A stretch of DNA of 39,876 nucleotides, taken from assembly GCA_016296205.1 (NCBI GenBank), contig JAEDJS010000009.1:1-39876 (forward strand), given 5' to 3'. The translations under genes and the position numbers were made by a program. The notes under the pieces are model-generated. The model saw only the letters and a list, made by a program, of their open reading frames with translations. It had not been told where the DNA came from and ran no database searches. The DNA comes from Treponema sp. (GTDB lineage Bacteria; Spirochaetota; Spirochaetia; Treponematales; Treponemataceae). Positions 1-8,863 of the stretch are shown here, in pieces; position 1 is the first letter of the stretch; every line of letters begins with the position of its first letter.

Positions 1-812
1 AGCCTGATAAACGAACCAATTGCACTAAAAGCACTTGCAACATAAGTCATTGCTGCGGCACTAAGAACTTTTCTTGTATCAGAAAGTTCATCTTTGTCCA
101 TAACTCCACCGCTTTTAAGAATTTTAAGAGCACGTCTAGAAGCATTAAATTCAACTGGCAAAGTAACCAGATAGAATGCAACTGCCCCGGCAAACAAACC
201 AAGACCGATTTTTATCAAAAGATCACCAAAAGCAACACCGGCTGCAACCATACTAATTCCTGCAACTGCAACAATGGGTCCAAACTGGGAACCAAGATTT
301 GCCACAGGAACAAGAGCACTGCGGGTTTTAATTGGATTATAACCAACATTGTGCTGAATTGCATGACCCGTTTCGTGAGCTGCAACACCAATTGCCGCAA
401 TAGAAGTTGATGCATAAGTTGAATCACTCAGGGAAAGAACTTTTGTTGTAGGATTATAATTATCTGTAAGATTCCCAGAAATATGTGCAATTTTTACATC
501 TGTAATGCCATTTTGCTGTAACAGATAATTTGCAGCCTGAGCACCAGTTATATTTTTCTTGCTTTTTACTTTATCATATTTTGCAAACCGGCTCTTAACT
601 GCACTTTGAGCCCACAAAGTTAACACCAGAGCAGCCCCGGCAAAAATAAAATACCAGATTTCCCCGGAAGACAGAATACCACCAAGTGTTTCCATTACAG
701 AACCAGAACTGCTTCCCACCTGAGCTGCAGTTTCTTCAACAACCTCACCACCTTCAGAACCTAAAACCTGCTGAAGAGTGTTACCTAACTGTAAAAAAGT
801 ATAAAATCTCAT
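1..812 (-). CDS. Zinc metallopeptidase, YugP family (3' end outside window)
   Basis: Only the N-terminal 270 or so residues are in the window; the gene runs off the left edge. I translated it from the reverse strand. A hydrophobic segment near residues 50-70 is followed by a soluble part with the zinc-binding motif AAHETGHAIQH near residue 130, then hydrophobic segments near residues 165-210 and the stretch LPVEFNASRRAL, all typical of YugP-type neutral zinc peptidases (membrane-bound, function poorly known). The ATG at 812 is fixed by an in-frame TAA two codons upstream. No good Shine-Dalgarno sequence is visible. It starts 37 nt after the TIGR02757 gene, so it is probably the last visible gene of the operon that begins near 5457. 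Confidence 0.9.
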   Translation of the reverse strand, partial: MRFYTFLQLGNTLQQVLGSEGGEVVEETAAQVGSSSGSVMETLGGILSSGEIWYFIFAGAALVLTLWAQSAVKSRFAKYDKVKSKKNITGAQAANYLLQQNGITDVKIAHISGNLTDNYNPTTKVLSLSDSTYASTSIAAIGVAAHETGHAIQHNVGYNPIKTRSALVPVANLGSQFGPIVAVAGISMVAAGVAFGDLLIKIGLGLFAGAVAFYLVTLPVEFNASRRALKILKSGGVMDKDELSDTRKVLSAAAMTYVASAFSAIGSFIR

Positions 813-849
813 AGCTTAAAGTCTACAACCTTTTTCCAAATTTTGCTAG

Positions 850-1635
850 TTAAATTTTATTTGCTTCATCAACTCCAAGTCCAAACAAAGCAAAATCCCC
901 TTTAAGTGGATCTTCTGGCCAGATAAGCTTCATCTGTTCAGTTAATATCCGGCATGTTTTTAGTGTGGCTCCTAGTAATTTACCGGAAGATGTCTTTGGC
1001 AGAAGTCCAAGCTTTGTTGCCTCCCTGATTACGTGAACATCCATTGGCATAAGCAGCCGCTCTTTTGGATACCAGTTCCAGTATCCTGAATCAACAGGTG
1101 AATTCTCTCTGACCATCCACCGCAAAAACATATTAATTCTTTTGCAGGCACTGTCATCTGTTTTGGGAATAAGAGGAGCCATTTCCGGAAACTCATTTTT
1201 TACAAGTTTAAACAGTTCAACATTTTTATCCTGCTTTTGATTTTCATGATATAATTTTTTAAAATACTCACCCATGGATTCTTCTTTATTCAGGATGAGT
1301 TGAAGCCTTAGAAAAAATTTTCTCATCTGGGAATTAGTAAAAATTCTGTAAAAGGATTTTGAATTATCAGGAAACAGCGGCAGGAATTTTCCTTCTCTAA
1401 CCCATTTTGTAAGTTCACCTTTATTTGTGCCGCACTGATCAAAAATCAATTTTGCATGTTTTAAAATCTGATCCCGTCTGCCATAAGATAATGAAGCTGC
1501 AATAAAAGCGGCAATTTCTGCATCAGCTTGAGTATTATACTGATGCAAAAAACTAACAGGATCTTTTATAACAAAATCATCATTTTCGTATTTTTTTGCC
1601 AATTCAATTATCTTATTTTTAATTTCTGTATTCAT
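850..1635 (-). CDS. TIGR02757 (DUF2400) family protein
   Basis: A protein of about 261 residues matching the TIGR02757/DUF2400 family. Visible hallmarks are the N-terminal QADAEIAAFIAASLSYGRRDQI stretch (residues about 36-57) and the C-terminal block FLRWMVRENSPVDSGYW followed by LLMPMDVHV. The family has a helix-hairpin-helix, DNA-glycosylase-like fold by inference; its reaction is unknown. An ATG at 1677 would overlap the end of kdgK by 29 nt and add 14 lysine-rich residues; the ATG at 1635 lies 13 nt after the kdgK stop and begins the conserved part. Neither has a clear ribosome site, so the start is uncertain. It is an operon member between kdgK and the YugP-like peptidase. Confidence 0.85.
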   Translation of the reverse strand: MNTEIKNKIIELAKKYENDDFVIKDPVSFLHQYNTQADAEIAAFIAASLSYGRRDQILKHAKLIFDQCGTNKGELTKWVREGKFLPLFPDNSKSFYRIFTNSQMRKFFLRLQLILNKEESMGEYFKKLYHENQKQDKNVELFKLVKNEFPEMAPLIPKTDDSACKRINMFLRWMVRENSPVDSGYWNWYPKERLLMPMDVHVIREATKLGLLPKTSSGKLLGATLKTCRILTEQMKLIWPEDPLKGDFALFGLGVDEANKI

Positions 1636-1648
1636 TTTTACTTTTTTT

Positions 1649-2668
1649 TTAACGGATAATTCTTCCACTGCCACCATTTTTTACCAGGGACAATACTTCC
1701 TCTTTTGTGACCATATTAAAGTCGCCGCTGATTGTATGTTTAAGACAACCACTTGCCGCTGCAAAATCAACACATTGCTGACTGTCCCAATTTTGCATCA
1801 ATCCAAAAATTAAACCTGCTGCAAAGCTGTCTCCGCCACCAAGCCTGTCATAAATCACCATATCATATTCACGGCTGGTGTAAAAATTTTCACCGTCGTA
1901 CAAAAGACCACTCCACTTATTGTGACTGGCATTAATACTTTTTCTTAAAGTAAAGGCAACTTTTTTAAAACCATATTTTGAGCACATCTGTCTGGCCACG
2001 CTTTCGTACCCTTCCAAGGAGAGCACTCCGTTTTCTACATCAGAATCTTTTGCAGAAATTCCAAAAACGTCTCTGGCATCGGCTTCATTGCTTATGCACA
2101 AATCAGTATATTTTGCAATTTCTTCCATAGTTTGTTTTGCCTGTTCTTTAGTCCAAAGCTTGCTGCGATAATTCAAATCAACACTAACAAACGCTCCAGC
2201 CTCTTTTGCCATCTTACAAATTTCAATGCTGTTTCTTGCCATAGAAGGACTAAGGGCCGGTGTAACGCCAGTAAGATGGAACCAGTTGCAGCCATCAAAA
2301 ATTTTCTTCCAGTCAAAATCTTCAAGCTTAGCCAGGGAAATTACAGAATCTTTTCTATCATACAAACATTTACTTGGGCGTTCACTTACACCTTTTTCGT
2401 TAAAGTAAATTCCCATCCGACCTTTGCCACGACTAATCAATGATGTATCAATACCAAAGGATCTTAGTTTATTTACAGCCGCCTGACCTAATTCATTATC
2501 AGGAAGTTTTGTAACATAAACAGAGTGGATTCCAAAATTTGCAAGACTTACAGCAACATTTGCCTCTGCCCCACCATAAGTTGCTTCAAAAGAAGAAGCT
2601 TGAACAAATCGAGTATATTCAGGGGGCTGCAAACGCAGCATAATTTCGCCAAAAGTAACAGCTTTCAT
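1649..2668 (-). CDS. kdgK: 2-dehydro-3-deoxygluconate kinase (PfkB family)
   Basis: A PfkB/ribokinase-fold sugar kinase of 339 residues. The N-terminal TFGEIMLRL, the substrate-side motif YGGAEANVAVSLANFG (about residues 31-46) and the C-terminal anion-hole/catalytic motif DRLGGGDSFAAGL are present; the GGGDSFAAG form is characteristic of KDG kinases rather than of fructokinases. It would phosphorylate 2-keto-3-deoxygluconate to KDPG, the last-but-one step of pectin/uronate catabolism, which suits the pectinesterase-like gene just upstream. The start at ATG 2668 is chosen because GGAG sits 7 nt before it; the in-frame TTG at 2680 overlaps that ribosome site. No aldolase or uronate isomerase gene is in the window. 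Confidence 0.88.
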   Translation of the reverse strand: MKAVTFGEIMLRLQPPEYTRFVQASSFEATYGGAEANVAVSLANFGIHSVYVTKLPDNELGQAAVNKLRSFGIDTSLISRGKGRMGIYFNEKGVSERPSKCLYDRKDSVISLAKLEDFDWKKIFDGCNWFHLTGVTPALSPSMARNSIEICKMAKEAGAFVSVDLNYRSKLWTKEQAKQTMEEIAKYTDLCISNEADARDVFGISAKDSDVENGVLSLEGYESVARQMCSKYGFKKVAFTLRKSINASHNKWSGLLYDGENFYTSREYDMVIYDRLGGGDSFAAGLIFGLMQNWDSQQCVDFAAASGCLKHTISGDFNMVTKEEVLSLVKNGGSGRIIR

Positions 2669-2695
2669 TTTGTGCTCCAAAGTGTACTCAATTTT

Positions 2696-3703
2696 TTATT
2701 CGTTGCTCAACGGTGTATTTTTTAAAATCAAATATCGGCTTGCATAACCTTCTGTGTAATCATTATCTGTAAGAAGATAACTTTTAACATTTCGCATACA
2801 GGTATCTGATTCTTCTACAGTTCCATTTGCTTTTACAATTTTTGTATTATATTCACGCCATCCGCATTTTGCATTTGCCCTTGGGTGAACCTCCAGCATG
2901 TGATCATCATCCCAGCCAAATTCCTCATTAAAATATTCACTTACCATGCAGTTGATTAATGCAATGCTGTCCCAGTTTTCTTTACTGTAAGCAGAACCTT
3001 TTCCTTCGGTGCGCATTACATAACATTCGCTTTTCTTTCTTCTATCGCAAGTAAAACGGCAGTTGTTAAAAACAAAACCAGGCTTATTTGCAACTGCAAG
3101 ACTTTTAACTCCATAGCCGTTAAAATCACCACGATTATCTTCCGCAACATGAACAAAACATTCTTCAAAATATGCAAGAACCGGATTTCCCCAAATTACG
3201 TCTACATCACCTTTAAAACTGCATTCCTTGAAGGAAGAATATCCCTGAGTATAAACAACATTCTGGTGACCTTCAAAATTCATTTTTTCTGCAAACAATG
3301 CGCCACGAGTTCCGCAATAACTTAATGCTTCTGCACTGTCTTCCAGCGTACTGCCTTCAATTATGCTTTTTACATGAGTATTTAAAATCGTAAAATTTCT
3401 GAGAGTAACATTTGTAACATTGTCGCCCAAAATAAATGCAGCTCTTGTTTCCGGACCTTTATGGAATTTTTCACAGTTCTGCACCTGAATTACAACATCT
3501 CTGGCACTGGCACCGTTTACACTTTCCAGCACCAGCGGATTAGAAAGATTATAGGTAACCTGTTCTGCATAAATTCCCGGTTCCATTACAATATGAACTG
3601 GAGTTTTATGTTCAATTGCACCGCTTTTTACCATTTCCTTAATTTTTTTTATTGACGAAGCAATAGCTGCCACGTTTTTTGGACTGATTTTCATTTCCAG
3701 CAT
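2696..3703 (-). CDS. Pectinesterase-like (CE8, PF01095) protein, divergent active site
   Basis: A 335-residue right-handed beta-helix protein of the pectin methylesterase family. The block from residue 126 (EALSYCGTRGALFAEKMNFEGH) through CSFKGDVDVIWG (161-172) aligns with the PME core. The nucleophile-type Asp of VDFIFG is kept (D168), but the acid/base Asp of the GxQDTLY motif is Asn (GHQNVVY, N148) and no LGRPW motif is seen. There is no signal peptide, so the protein appears cytoplasmic. The start ATG 3703 has AGGAAGGGG upstream. It follows the 7TM-GGDEF gene by 17 nt and precedes kdgK, suggesting a role in pectin or oligogalacturonate use; activity is doubtful given the Asn. Confidence 0.75.
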   Translation of the reverse strand: MLEMKISPKNVAAIASSIKKIKEMVKSGAIEHKTPVHIVMEPGIYAEQVTYNLSNPLVLESVNGASARDVVIQVQNCEKFHKGPETRAAFILGDNVTNVTLRNFTILNTHVKSIIEGSTLEDSAEALSYCGTRGALFAEKMNFEGHQNVVYTQGYSSFKECSFKGDVDVIWGNPVLAYFEECFVHVAEDNRGDFNGYGVKSLAVANKPGFVFNNCRFTCDRRKKSECYVMRTEGKGSAYSKENWDSIALINCMVSEYFNEEFGWDDDHMLEVHPRANAKCGWREYNTKIVKANGTVEESDTCMRNVKSYLLTDNDYTEGYASRYLILKNTPLSNE

Positions 3704-3720
3704 TTTTAAATCCCCTTCCT

Positions 3721-5457
3721 TTATAAATCATAATTTCTAAATCTAAAGAATGAATCATTTAACGATTCCACATCTTTATCTTCCACTGGAGAGAAGTATT
3801 TTCCACCCCAGCGGACTTTTATTTTTTCTCTGGAATTTTCTGTAGTGTATGGTTCCAGAAGTTCAATTATTTTTTCGTTCATTAAAATCAAATCTTCCGC
3901 GTTGGATTTTGTAGTAACAACCAGAATTTGATTTCCTTTAATTCGATAAATATCATCAGTATTAAAAATTTCTTTTGCCATGCGAACAAGTCCGCCAATA
4001 GCGTAATCAACTCCCCTGTACCCCGAATCTTCAATAAATTTTCTTACATTCATAATTTTGAATACTACGCAGCTAAAACCTTTTTCTTCAAAATTATTTT
4101 TACGGGCATCTCTCCACAGGGCAGCACCATTTTTTACACCAGTATAAATATCTCTGTAACTGGCTTCCTTAAGCATATTTGAACGGGTATCCAGCTCCTG
4201 TTTATTCAAGAAATCATTAAAGCTTACGATTGTGCTTACAATAAGGAAAACCATAACTCCTACACGGCTAAAGAAGAAACAGTCTATCATTGGATTCTGG
4301 AACATATCATAAATCACATCACAATAAACAGAGAAAGTCATGCCAAGAAGTGTTAAATCATAGGCAGTAATTTTTCTTCCGCTTGAAACCAATTCCCTGA
4401 TAATTGTGTAGTCAATAAAAATAAGGAAAATTACCAGAATCGCCGTTATATAAACACGAACCAGACTGAATGGCAGCCACGGAATCAACGCCGCCACAGT
4501 TACAATAATAAAGTTGAATTTTGGAATTCCTCTAAAAAACAGCGCAATTTTTTCTTCGTACTGGAATACTTTTTTCTCCAGCATGTATTTAATGAACAAA
4601 CGGGGCAAAGACGCCAGTGCAATAGTAGAAATAAAAAAAGGAAGAAAACTGTTCTTTGCAATCATTATTCCCAAAACACTTTCGCACATAAATCCCGAAG
4701 CGCAGACTATACTTACAAGCCCCCAGTACAAATATTCACCAGCTTGAGTATGCCTCATAATTTTAAACACAAACCAGAACACTACAGAAACAAGGCCTGC
4801 AATAAAAATCCAAAAAATCGGAATAATCTGGAATATAGAAATTATAATATAGTTTCCAGTTATCAAATGAGCATCACATAAAAAGAATACTGGAGGTTCG
4901 TTCTTAGAAATAAATTTGCCAAAGAATTTTGCAACAGGAGTTGATTCATCAAATGATTTCATAAGGTTCACTGTTACCAGAATATCCTTTTGTCCAGCAT
5001 AAGGTAATAATACAGAATGAATTTGAGTCCCATTTTCCGAGCCAAATACTCTCCGTCCATTAAGCCCCGATGAATATATTAAATTTTCACCTTCTCCCCA
5101 GTTAACAAAAATTGTAACTGCCTGATTGTGAGTCATAAAACATAAATTTGGATTTGGCTGAGCGGTATAAACAATATCGTTGGTTTCCATCGAAGTTACT
5201 GTCTGTGCCTTCATAAGTTGATTTACTTCATCAACAGAAAAATTTCTGGAAATTGATATTCCCCGGGAATCTACTGATTTATTCTGAACAATTCCCGGCT
5301 CCCGAATTGTCCATCCAGTGCTGACTTTTTTCCATACCGCTGTATTTCTAGTCACTGATTCCTGTTGCCAGATAGTAGACATACCTATACACAATGCCCC
5401 CGCAATTGCAACAAGTATAGAAAATATGCCAAAACTTTTAACAACAAAACCTTTCAT
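3721..5457 (-). CDS. 7TM-DISM-like membrane sensor with degenerate GGDEF domain
   Basis: About 578 residues. An N-terminal signal-anchor (GIFSILVAIAGALCIGM) precedes a roughly 180-residue extracytoplasmic domain, then about seven hydrophobic segments (residues about 205-420), then a C-terminal domain starting SYRDIYTGVKNGAAL that matches the DxLTGLxNR start of GGDEF domains. The signature itself reads YRIKGNQ in place of RxGGDEF, so diguanylate cyclase activity is unlikely; it may bind GTP or c-di-GMP or act as a scaffold. A GTG at 5475 is in frame, but the predicted transcription start lies 2 nt before the ATG at 5457, so I use that ATG. It heads the operon with the pectinesterase-like gene 17 nt downstream. 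Confidence 0.8.
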   Translation of the reverse strand: MKGFVVKSFGIFSILVAIAGALCIGMSTIWQQESVTRNTAVWKKVSTGWTIREPGIVQNKSVDSRGISISRNFSVDEVNQLMKAQTVTSMETNDIVYTAQPNPNLCFMTHNQAVTIFVNWGEGENLIYSSGLNGRRVFGSENGTQIHSVLLPYAGQKDILVTVNLMKSFDESTPVAKFFGKFISKNEPPVFFLCDAHLITGNYIIISIFQIIPIFWIFIAGLVSVVFWFVFKIMRHTQAGEYLYWGLVSIVCASGFMCESVLGIMIAKNSFLPFFISTIALASLPRLFIKYMLEKKVFQYEEKIALFFRGIPKFNFIIVTVAALIPWLPFSLVRVYITAILVIFLIFIDYTIIRELVSSGRKITAYDLTLLGMTFSVYCDVIYDMFQNPMIDCFFFSRVGVMVFLIVSTIVSFNDFLNKQELDTRSNMLKEASYRDIYTGVKNGAALWRDARKNNFEEKGFSCVVFKIMNVRKFIEDSGYRGVDYAIGGLVRMAKEIFNTDDIYRIKGNQILVVTTKSNAEDLILMNEKIIELLEPYTTENSREKIKVRWGGKYFSPVEDKDVESLNDSFFRFRNYDL

Positions 5458-5465
5458 ATTACAAT

Positions 5466-5494
5466 AGTATAACACAGTTATGTTGAATAAGCAA
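5466..5494 (-). promoter_or_regulatory. Sigma70-type promoter for the 7TM-GGDEF operon
   Basis: On the minus strand TTGCTT (5489-5494), a 17-nt spacer and TATACT (5466-5471), with TG at the extended -10 position. The predicted +1 is two bases before the ATG at 5457, and there is no Shine-Dalgarno sequence. The -35 begins at the end of the T-run of the nfnB terminator. Confidence 0.65.
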
Positions 5495-5534
5495 AAAAAA
5501 ACACGCCGTCAGAAAAAAATCCAGCGACGTGTTC
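5493..5534 (-). terminator. Rho-independent terminator of nfnAB
   Basis: Minus-strand stem ACACGTCG / CGGCGTGT (8 pairs, one G-U) followed by about ten T residues, about 18 nt after the nfnB stop codon. Confidence 0.8.
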
Positions 5535-5551
5535 ATAACATAAAATTATAT

Positions 5552-7051
5552 CTATTTTGAAAGATATTCGTTAATAGATGCTGCTGCTTTACGACCTTCG
5601 CCCATAGCAAGAATTACTGTAGCTGCACCAAGAACAATGTCTCCCCCTGCCCAAACTTTGCAAAGGGAAGTTTTCTGGTTTTCGTCAACAATAAGATTTC
5701 CACGAGGAGTTGTGTTCAAACCAGGTGTTGTCTGAGCCATCAGCGGGTTAGAGCTGTTACCAAGAGCAACAATAAGTACATCACATGGAATATCATGTTC
5801 GCTGCCTTTAATTGCAACTGGACTGCGGCGGCCACTTTCATCTGGCTCACCAAGCTCATAAGAAAGACATTTAACTGCTTTCAGGTGACCAGTTTCGTCG
5901 CCCAATGCTTCTACAGGATTTTCCAGGAATTTAAAGATTACTCCTTCTTCTTCTGCATGAGCAATTTCTTCACGGCGGGCAGGCATTTCGTTACGAGTTC
6001 TGCGGTAAATAACGTTTACTTCTTCTGCACCAAGACGAAGTGCCATACGGGCTGCATCCATTGCAACGTTTCCACCACCAACTACGCAAACTACTTTTCC
6101 TTCATAGAATGGAGTATCTGCCTTACCTTTTTCGTAGGCTTTCATAAGGTTGGCACGAGTAAGATATTCGTTGGCACTAAACACACCAATTAAATTTTCA
6201 CCAGGAATACCCAGGAATTTTGGAAGCCCCGCACCTGTTCCAACAAATGCGGCATCGAAACCTTCTTCATTAAGGAGCTGTTCCAAGGTTTCTGTTCTAC
6301 CAACAAGGAAATTTGTTCTAAAATTAACACCCATTTTCTTAAGGTTGTTAACTTCATTGGCAACAATACTTTTTGGCAGACGGAATTCTGGAATACCGTA
6401 AACCATAACGCCCCCTTCCTTGTGGAATGCTTCAAAAACAGTAACATCATGTCCGGCTCTTCTGCAGTCAGCAGCAACAGTAAGACCTGCTGGACCAGAT
6501 CCAACTACTGCAACTTTCTTTCCTGTAGCTGGAGCAACAGCAGCAACTGTTTCTTTACCGTTATTTCTTTCCCAGTCAGCAACAAAACGTTCAAGACGGC
6601 CAATGCTAACTGCTTTCTCTGCATCTTTAAGACCTTTACCAACAGTACATTCACCCTGGCACTGTTTTTCCTGGGGGCAAACACGTCCGCAAATTGCAGG
6701 CAAAAGGTTTGTCTGTTTAATAATATCAACAGCACCTTTAAAATTGCTTTTTGCAACCTCCATAATAAACTGAGGAATCTGAACGTTAACAGGACATCCT
6801 TTTACACAAGGCATATTTTTACAGTTAAGACAGCGGTTTGCTTCTACCACAGCCTGTTCTTCTGTATAACCAAGAGCAACTTCTGTCATCTGGCGGGCAC
6901 GAACTTTTGGTTCTCCTGCCGGCATAATCTGCTGGGCAATCTTCATACGTTCTGCTGGCTTAAGATCACCGGCATCTATTCTTGGCTTTAATGCTGCATA
7001 TTCTTTTTTTGCGTTTTCTGCAAGTTTTTCTGCGCTAATATGTTCAATCAT
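5552..7051 (-). CDS. nfnB: NADH-dependent ferredoxin:NADP+ oxidoreductase, large subunit
   Basis: 499 residues, homologous to GltD-like flavoproteins. Two four-cysteine sets for [4Fe-4S] clusters are visible: C74, C77, C82, C86 and C121, C125, C131, C135. A first Rossmann motif VVGSGPAG (about 182-189) binds FAD and a second VVGGGNVAMDAAR binds NADP(H). The partner just upstream is the NfnA-type subunit, which makes the electron-bifurcating NfnAB complex more likely than glutamate synthase. NfnAB couples NADH and reduced ferredoxin oxidation to NADPH formation in the cytoplasm. The ATG at 7051 is preceded by GGAG with ideal spacing; the TTG four codons earlier overlaps that site. A strong terminator follows. 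Confidence 0.9.
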   Translation of the reverse strand: MIEHISAEKLAENAKKEYAALKPRIDAGDLKPAERMKIAQQIMPAGEPKVRARQMTEVALGYTEEQAVVEANRCLNCKNMPCVKGCPVNVQIPQFIMEVAKSNFKGAVDIIKQTNLLPAICGRVCPQEKQCQGECTVGKGLKDAEKAVSIGRLERFVADWERNNGKETVAAVAPATGKKVAVVGSGPAGLTVAADCRRAGHDVTVFEAFHKEGGVMVYGIPEFRLPKSIVANEVNNLKKMGVNFRTNFLVGRTETLEQLLNEEGFDAAFVGTGAGLPKFLGIPGENLIGVFSANEYLTRANLMKAYEKGKADTPFYEGKVVCVVGGGNVAMDAARMALRLGAEEVNVIYRRTRNEMPARREEIAHAEEEGVIFKFLENPVEALGDETGHLKAVKCLSYELGEPDESGRRSPVAIKGSEHDIPCDVLIVALGNSSNPLMAQTTPGLNTTPRGNLIVDENQKTSLCKVWAGGDIVLGAATVILAMGEGRKAAASINEYLSK

Positions 7052-7070
7052 TTTTTTCTCCAATTGTGGT

Positions 7071-7916
7071 TTAGCCGTTAACCTGAGCTTCTAGTTTGCA
7101 TTGGTGGAAAGCTTCTGTTTCTTTTTCTTTATAAGATTTCATACGCATCATCATATTGTCCCAATCAACCTGGTGTCCGTCAAATTCAGGACCGTCAACA
7201 CATACGAATTTTGTTTTTCCACCAACACTAACACGACATCCACCACACATACCAGTTCCGTCAATCATAATTGTATTAAGGGAAACTGTTGTTGGAATAT
7301 TGTATTTTTCTGTAGTCTTGCAGACAAATTTCATCATTATTGGAGGTCCAATTGCAATTACTTCTGCAGGAGGAGTCTGACTCTGGCAAAGTTCATCAAC
7401 TGGAACAGTAGAAACACCCTGACGACCAGCTGAACCATCATCTGTCATAACGATAACTTCATCAGCAACAGCCTTCATTTCTTCTTCATAAATCAGAAGA
7501 TCCTTATTGCGGGCACAAACAACAACAATTACTTTGTTACCTGCTGCTTTAAGAGCCTGCACAATTGGATAACATGGAGCACTACCAATACCGCCGCCTA
7601 CAACAAGAACCGGACCTTCATGCTTCTTAATAATAGAAGGAGTTCCCAAAGGACCAAGAATAGCACCAAGTTCATCACCAATATTTTTCTGTGAAAGTTT
7701 AAATGTTGAAGCCCCAACTGCCTGGAAAACCAGAGCAACCCAACCTTCTGCTGCATCTGCATCTGCAATAGTAAGTGGAACACGTTCACCGTAATTAACA
7801 TCAATCTGAACCAAAACAAACTGCCCTGCCTTGCGGTTTCTTGCAATTTCAGGAGCCTCAACTCTCATATAAAAAACATCGTTTGAAAGCTGTTTCTTAG
7901 CCAAAATCTTGTACAC
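7071..7916 (-). CDS. nfnA: NADH-dependent ferredoxin:NADP+ oxidoreductase, small subunit
   Basis: 281 residues of the ferredoxin-NADP reductase/dihydroorotate dehydrogenase electron-transfer (PyrK-like) family. The FAD region contains GERVPLTIAD (43-52), the NAD-binding loop is VVGGGIGSAP (105-114), and the C-terminal [2Fe-2S] motif DGTGMCGGC...FVCVDGPEFDGH carries D219, C224, C227 and C239, the Asp/Cys pattern of NfnA. Length equals the usual NfnA length. The start is GTG 7916, the only start consistent with the family N-terminus (MYKIL). The gene overlaps nothing and is followed 19 nt later by nfnB. SudB-type sulfide dehydrogenase is the alternative name for the same architecture. Confidence 0.9.
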   Translation of the reverse strand: MYKILAKKQLSNDVFYMRVEAPEIARNRKAGQFVLVQIDVNYGERVPLTIADADAAEGWVALVFQAVGASTFKLSQKNIGDELGAILGPLGTPSIIKKHEGPVLVVGGGIGSAPCYPIVQALKAAGNKVIVVVCARNKDLLIYEEEMKAVADEVIVMTDDGSAGRQGVSTVPVDELCQSQTPPAEVIAIGPPIMMKFVCKTTEKYNIPTTVSLNTIMIDGTGMCGGCRVSVGGKTKFVCVDGPEFDGHQVDWDNMMMRMKSYKEKETEAFHQCKLEAQVNG

Positions 7917-7948
7917 CTTTGTACCCGTCCTTTAAAAAAAATCAAACT

Positions 7949-7977
7949 ATTTTATCTTATTATTATTCTTTTGTGAA
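7949..7977 (-). promoter_or_regulatory. Promoter of nfnAB
   Basis: Minus strand TTCACA (7972-7977), 17-nt spacer, TAAAAT (7949-7954), each one base from consensus. The leader is about 26 nt and contains AAAGGA before the GTG start. Confidence 0.65.
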
Positions 7978-7994
7978 TAGGTAAAAATTCTATT

Positions 7995-8819
7995 TTACTT
8001 TTCTGCCGCTTCGTTCCAGTCAACTTCAACCTGGCTTGCCAGTTCATTAGCAATAGCACCAAATTTTTCTGCTACATTATAAACAGAAATTTTCACAGGC
8101 ATACCAGAATTATTATTTTTGTAAATTTCTCTGTTAAAAATGCTGCCGTCTTTGTTAACTTTCTGAATCTCAGAAATTTTTCCATTTACATCGTACTTAA
8201 AAATTGCTTTTTCTACGATTTTCTTTTCTGCATCTGTTGATGTAATTGCAGAAACTTTTTCGTTTTTATATTCAATTTCTTCCTTCACTTTAAGGGAACC
8301 ATCTGCAAAATATCTTTCTATTGCAATTTTCTTACTGTCTTCAAATTTTTCTATATCACGATTCAAAAGTGCACCTTCGCCGTCATAATAAGAAATTTCT
8401 GTTTTACCTGCAGAATACTTGTTGATAACTTTCCCAGAAAGCTCACTGTTTTCGTTAAAGCACACAATTTCCTTCAGGCGGCCATCTTTTTCATAACCAA
8501 AAGTTTTCTTGCCCAATAACTTACCGTCTTTGTCTGTTTTTACGGCACTTGTAAGCCTGCGATTTTCGTCGTATTCATAAGTGATAGTTTCTACAAGAGA
8601 ATCTCTGGCTGTATATTCAGCGGCACTAGCAAGGTTTCCATCTGCAAAAGTATAAATTTCTTTACTTGATGGAGTTCTATAAGTTGAACCAAACTTTGTG
8701 GAAACTTCATAATTTGTAACAGTATAATTTGAACTTGCATCAAAAGGCTGTTCAAACTCCAGAGCAAAAGCAAATCCTGCCATTACACCAACAGCTGCTG
8801 CAGTTAATAATTTTTTCAT
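7995..8819 (-). CDS. Exported repeat protein of unknown function
   Basis: 274 residues from the ATG at 8819, which has GGAGGATAAAAAA directly upstream; longer in-frame readings lack a ribosome site. A clear signal peptide (MKKLLTAAAVGVMAGFAFA, cleavage before LEFEQ) sends it to the periplasm or surface; there is no lipobox. The mature part has about six to seven loosely repeated units of 22-26 residues (patterns such as YEKDGRLKEI, YDVNGKISEI, KVNKDGSIFNREI), resembling YD/MORN-like or RHS-like strand repeats. I do not recognise a function. It lies 44 nt after the metallophosphoesterase stop, so the two are probably cotranscribed. Confidence 0.8.
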   Translation of the reverse strand: MKKLLTAAAVGVMAGFAFALEFEQPFDASSNYTVTNYEVSTKFGSTYRTPSSKEIYTFADGNLASAAEYTARDSLVETITYEYDENRRLTSAVKTDKDGKLLGKKTFGYEKDGRLKEIVCFNENSELSGKVINKYSAGKTEISYYDGEGALLNRDIEKFEDSKKIAIERYFADGSLKVKEEIEYKNEKVSAITSTDAEKKIVEKAIFKYDVNGKISEIQKVNKDGSIFNREIYKNNNSGMPVKISVYNVAEKFGAIANELASQVEVDWNEAAEK

Positions 8820-8863
8820 TTTTTTATCCTCCATTTTATATTCCATTAATTTATATTCAATAA

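Noticed and set aside
13..812. Reading of the left-edge region as non-coding
   Set aside because: The given frame was only broken by the window end; direct translation shows a continuous frame with a HETGH zinc motif.
813..850. Separate promoter for the YugP-like peptidase
   Set aside because: TAGACT sits near the right distance from the ATG, but no acceptable -35 box is present; operon read-through is more likely.
6422..6991. 189-codon plus-strand frame within nfnB
   Set aside because: It lies opposite the conserved, motif-verified nfnB sequence, has no family motifs and a biased Cys/Phe/Asn composition typical of an antisense frame.
5552..7916. Annotation as glutamate synthase small subunit with a dihydroorotate dehydrogenase electron-transfer subunit
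   Set aside because: No GltB or PyrD partner is nearby. The paired order, lengths and the Asp/Cys [2Fe-2S] pattern fit NfnAB better.
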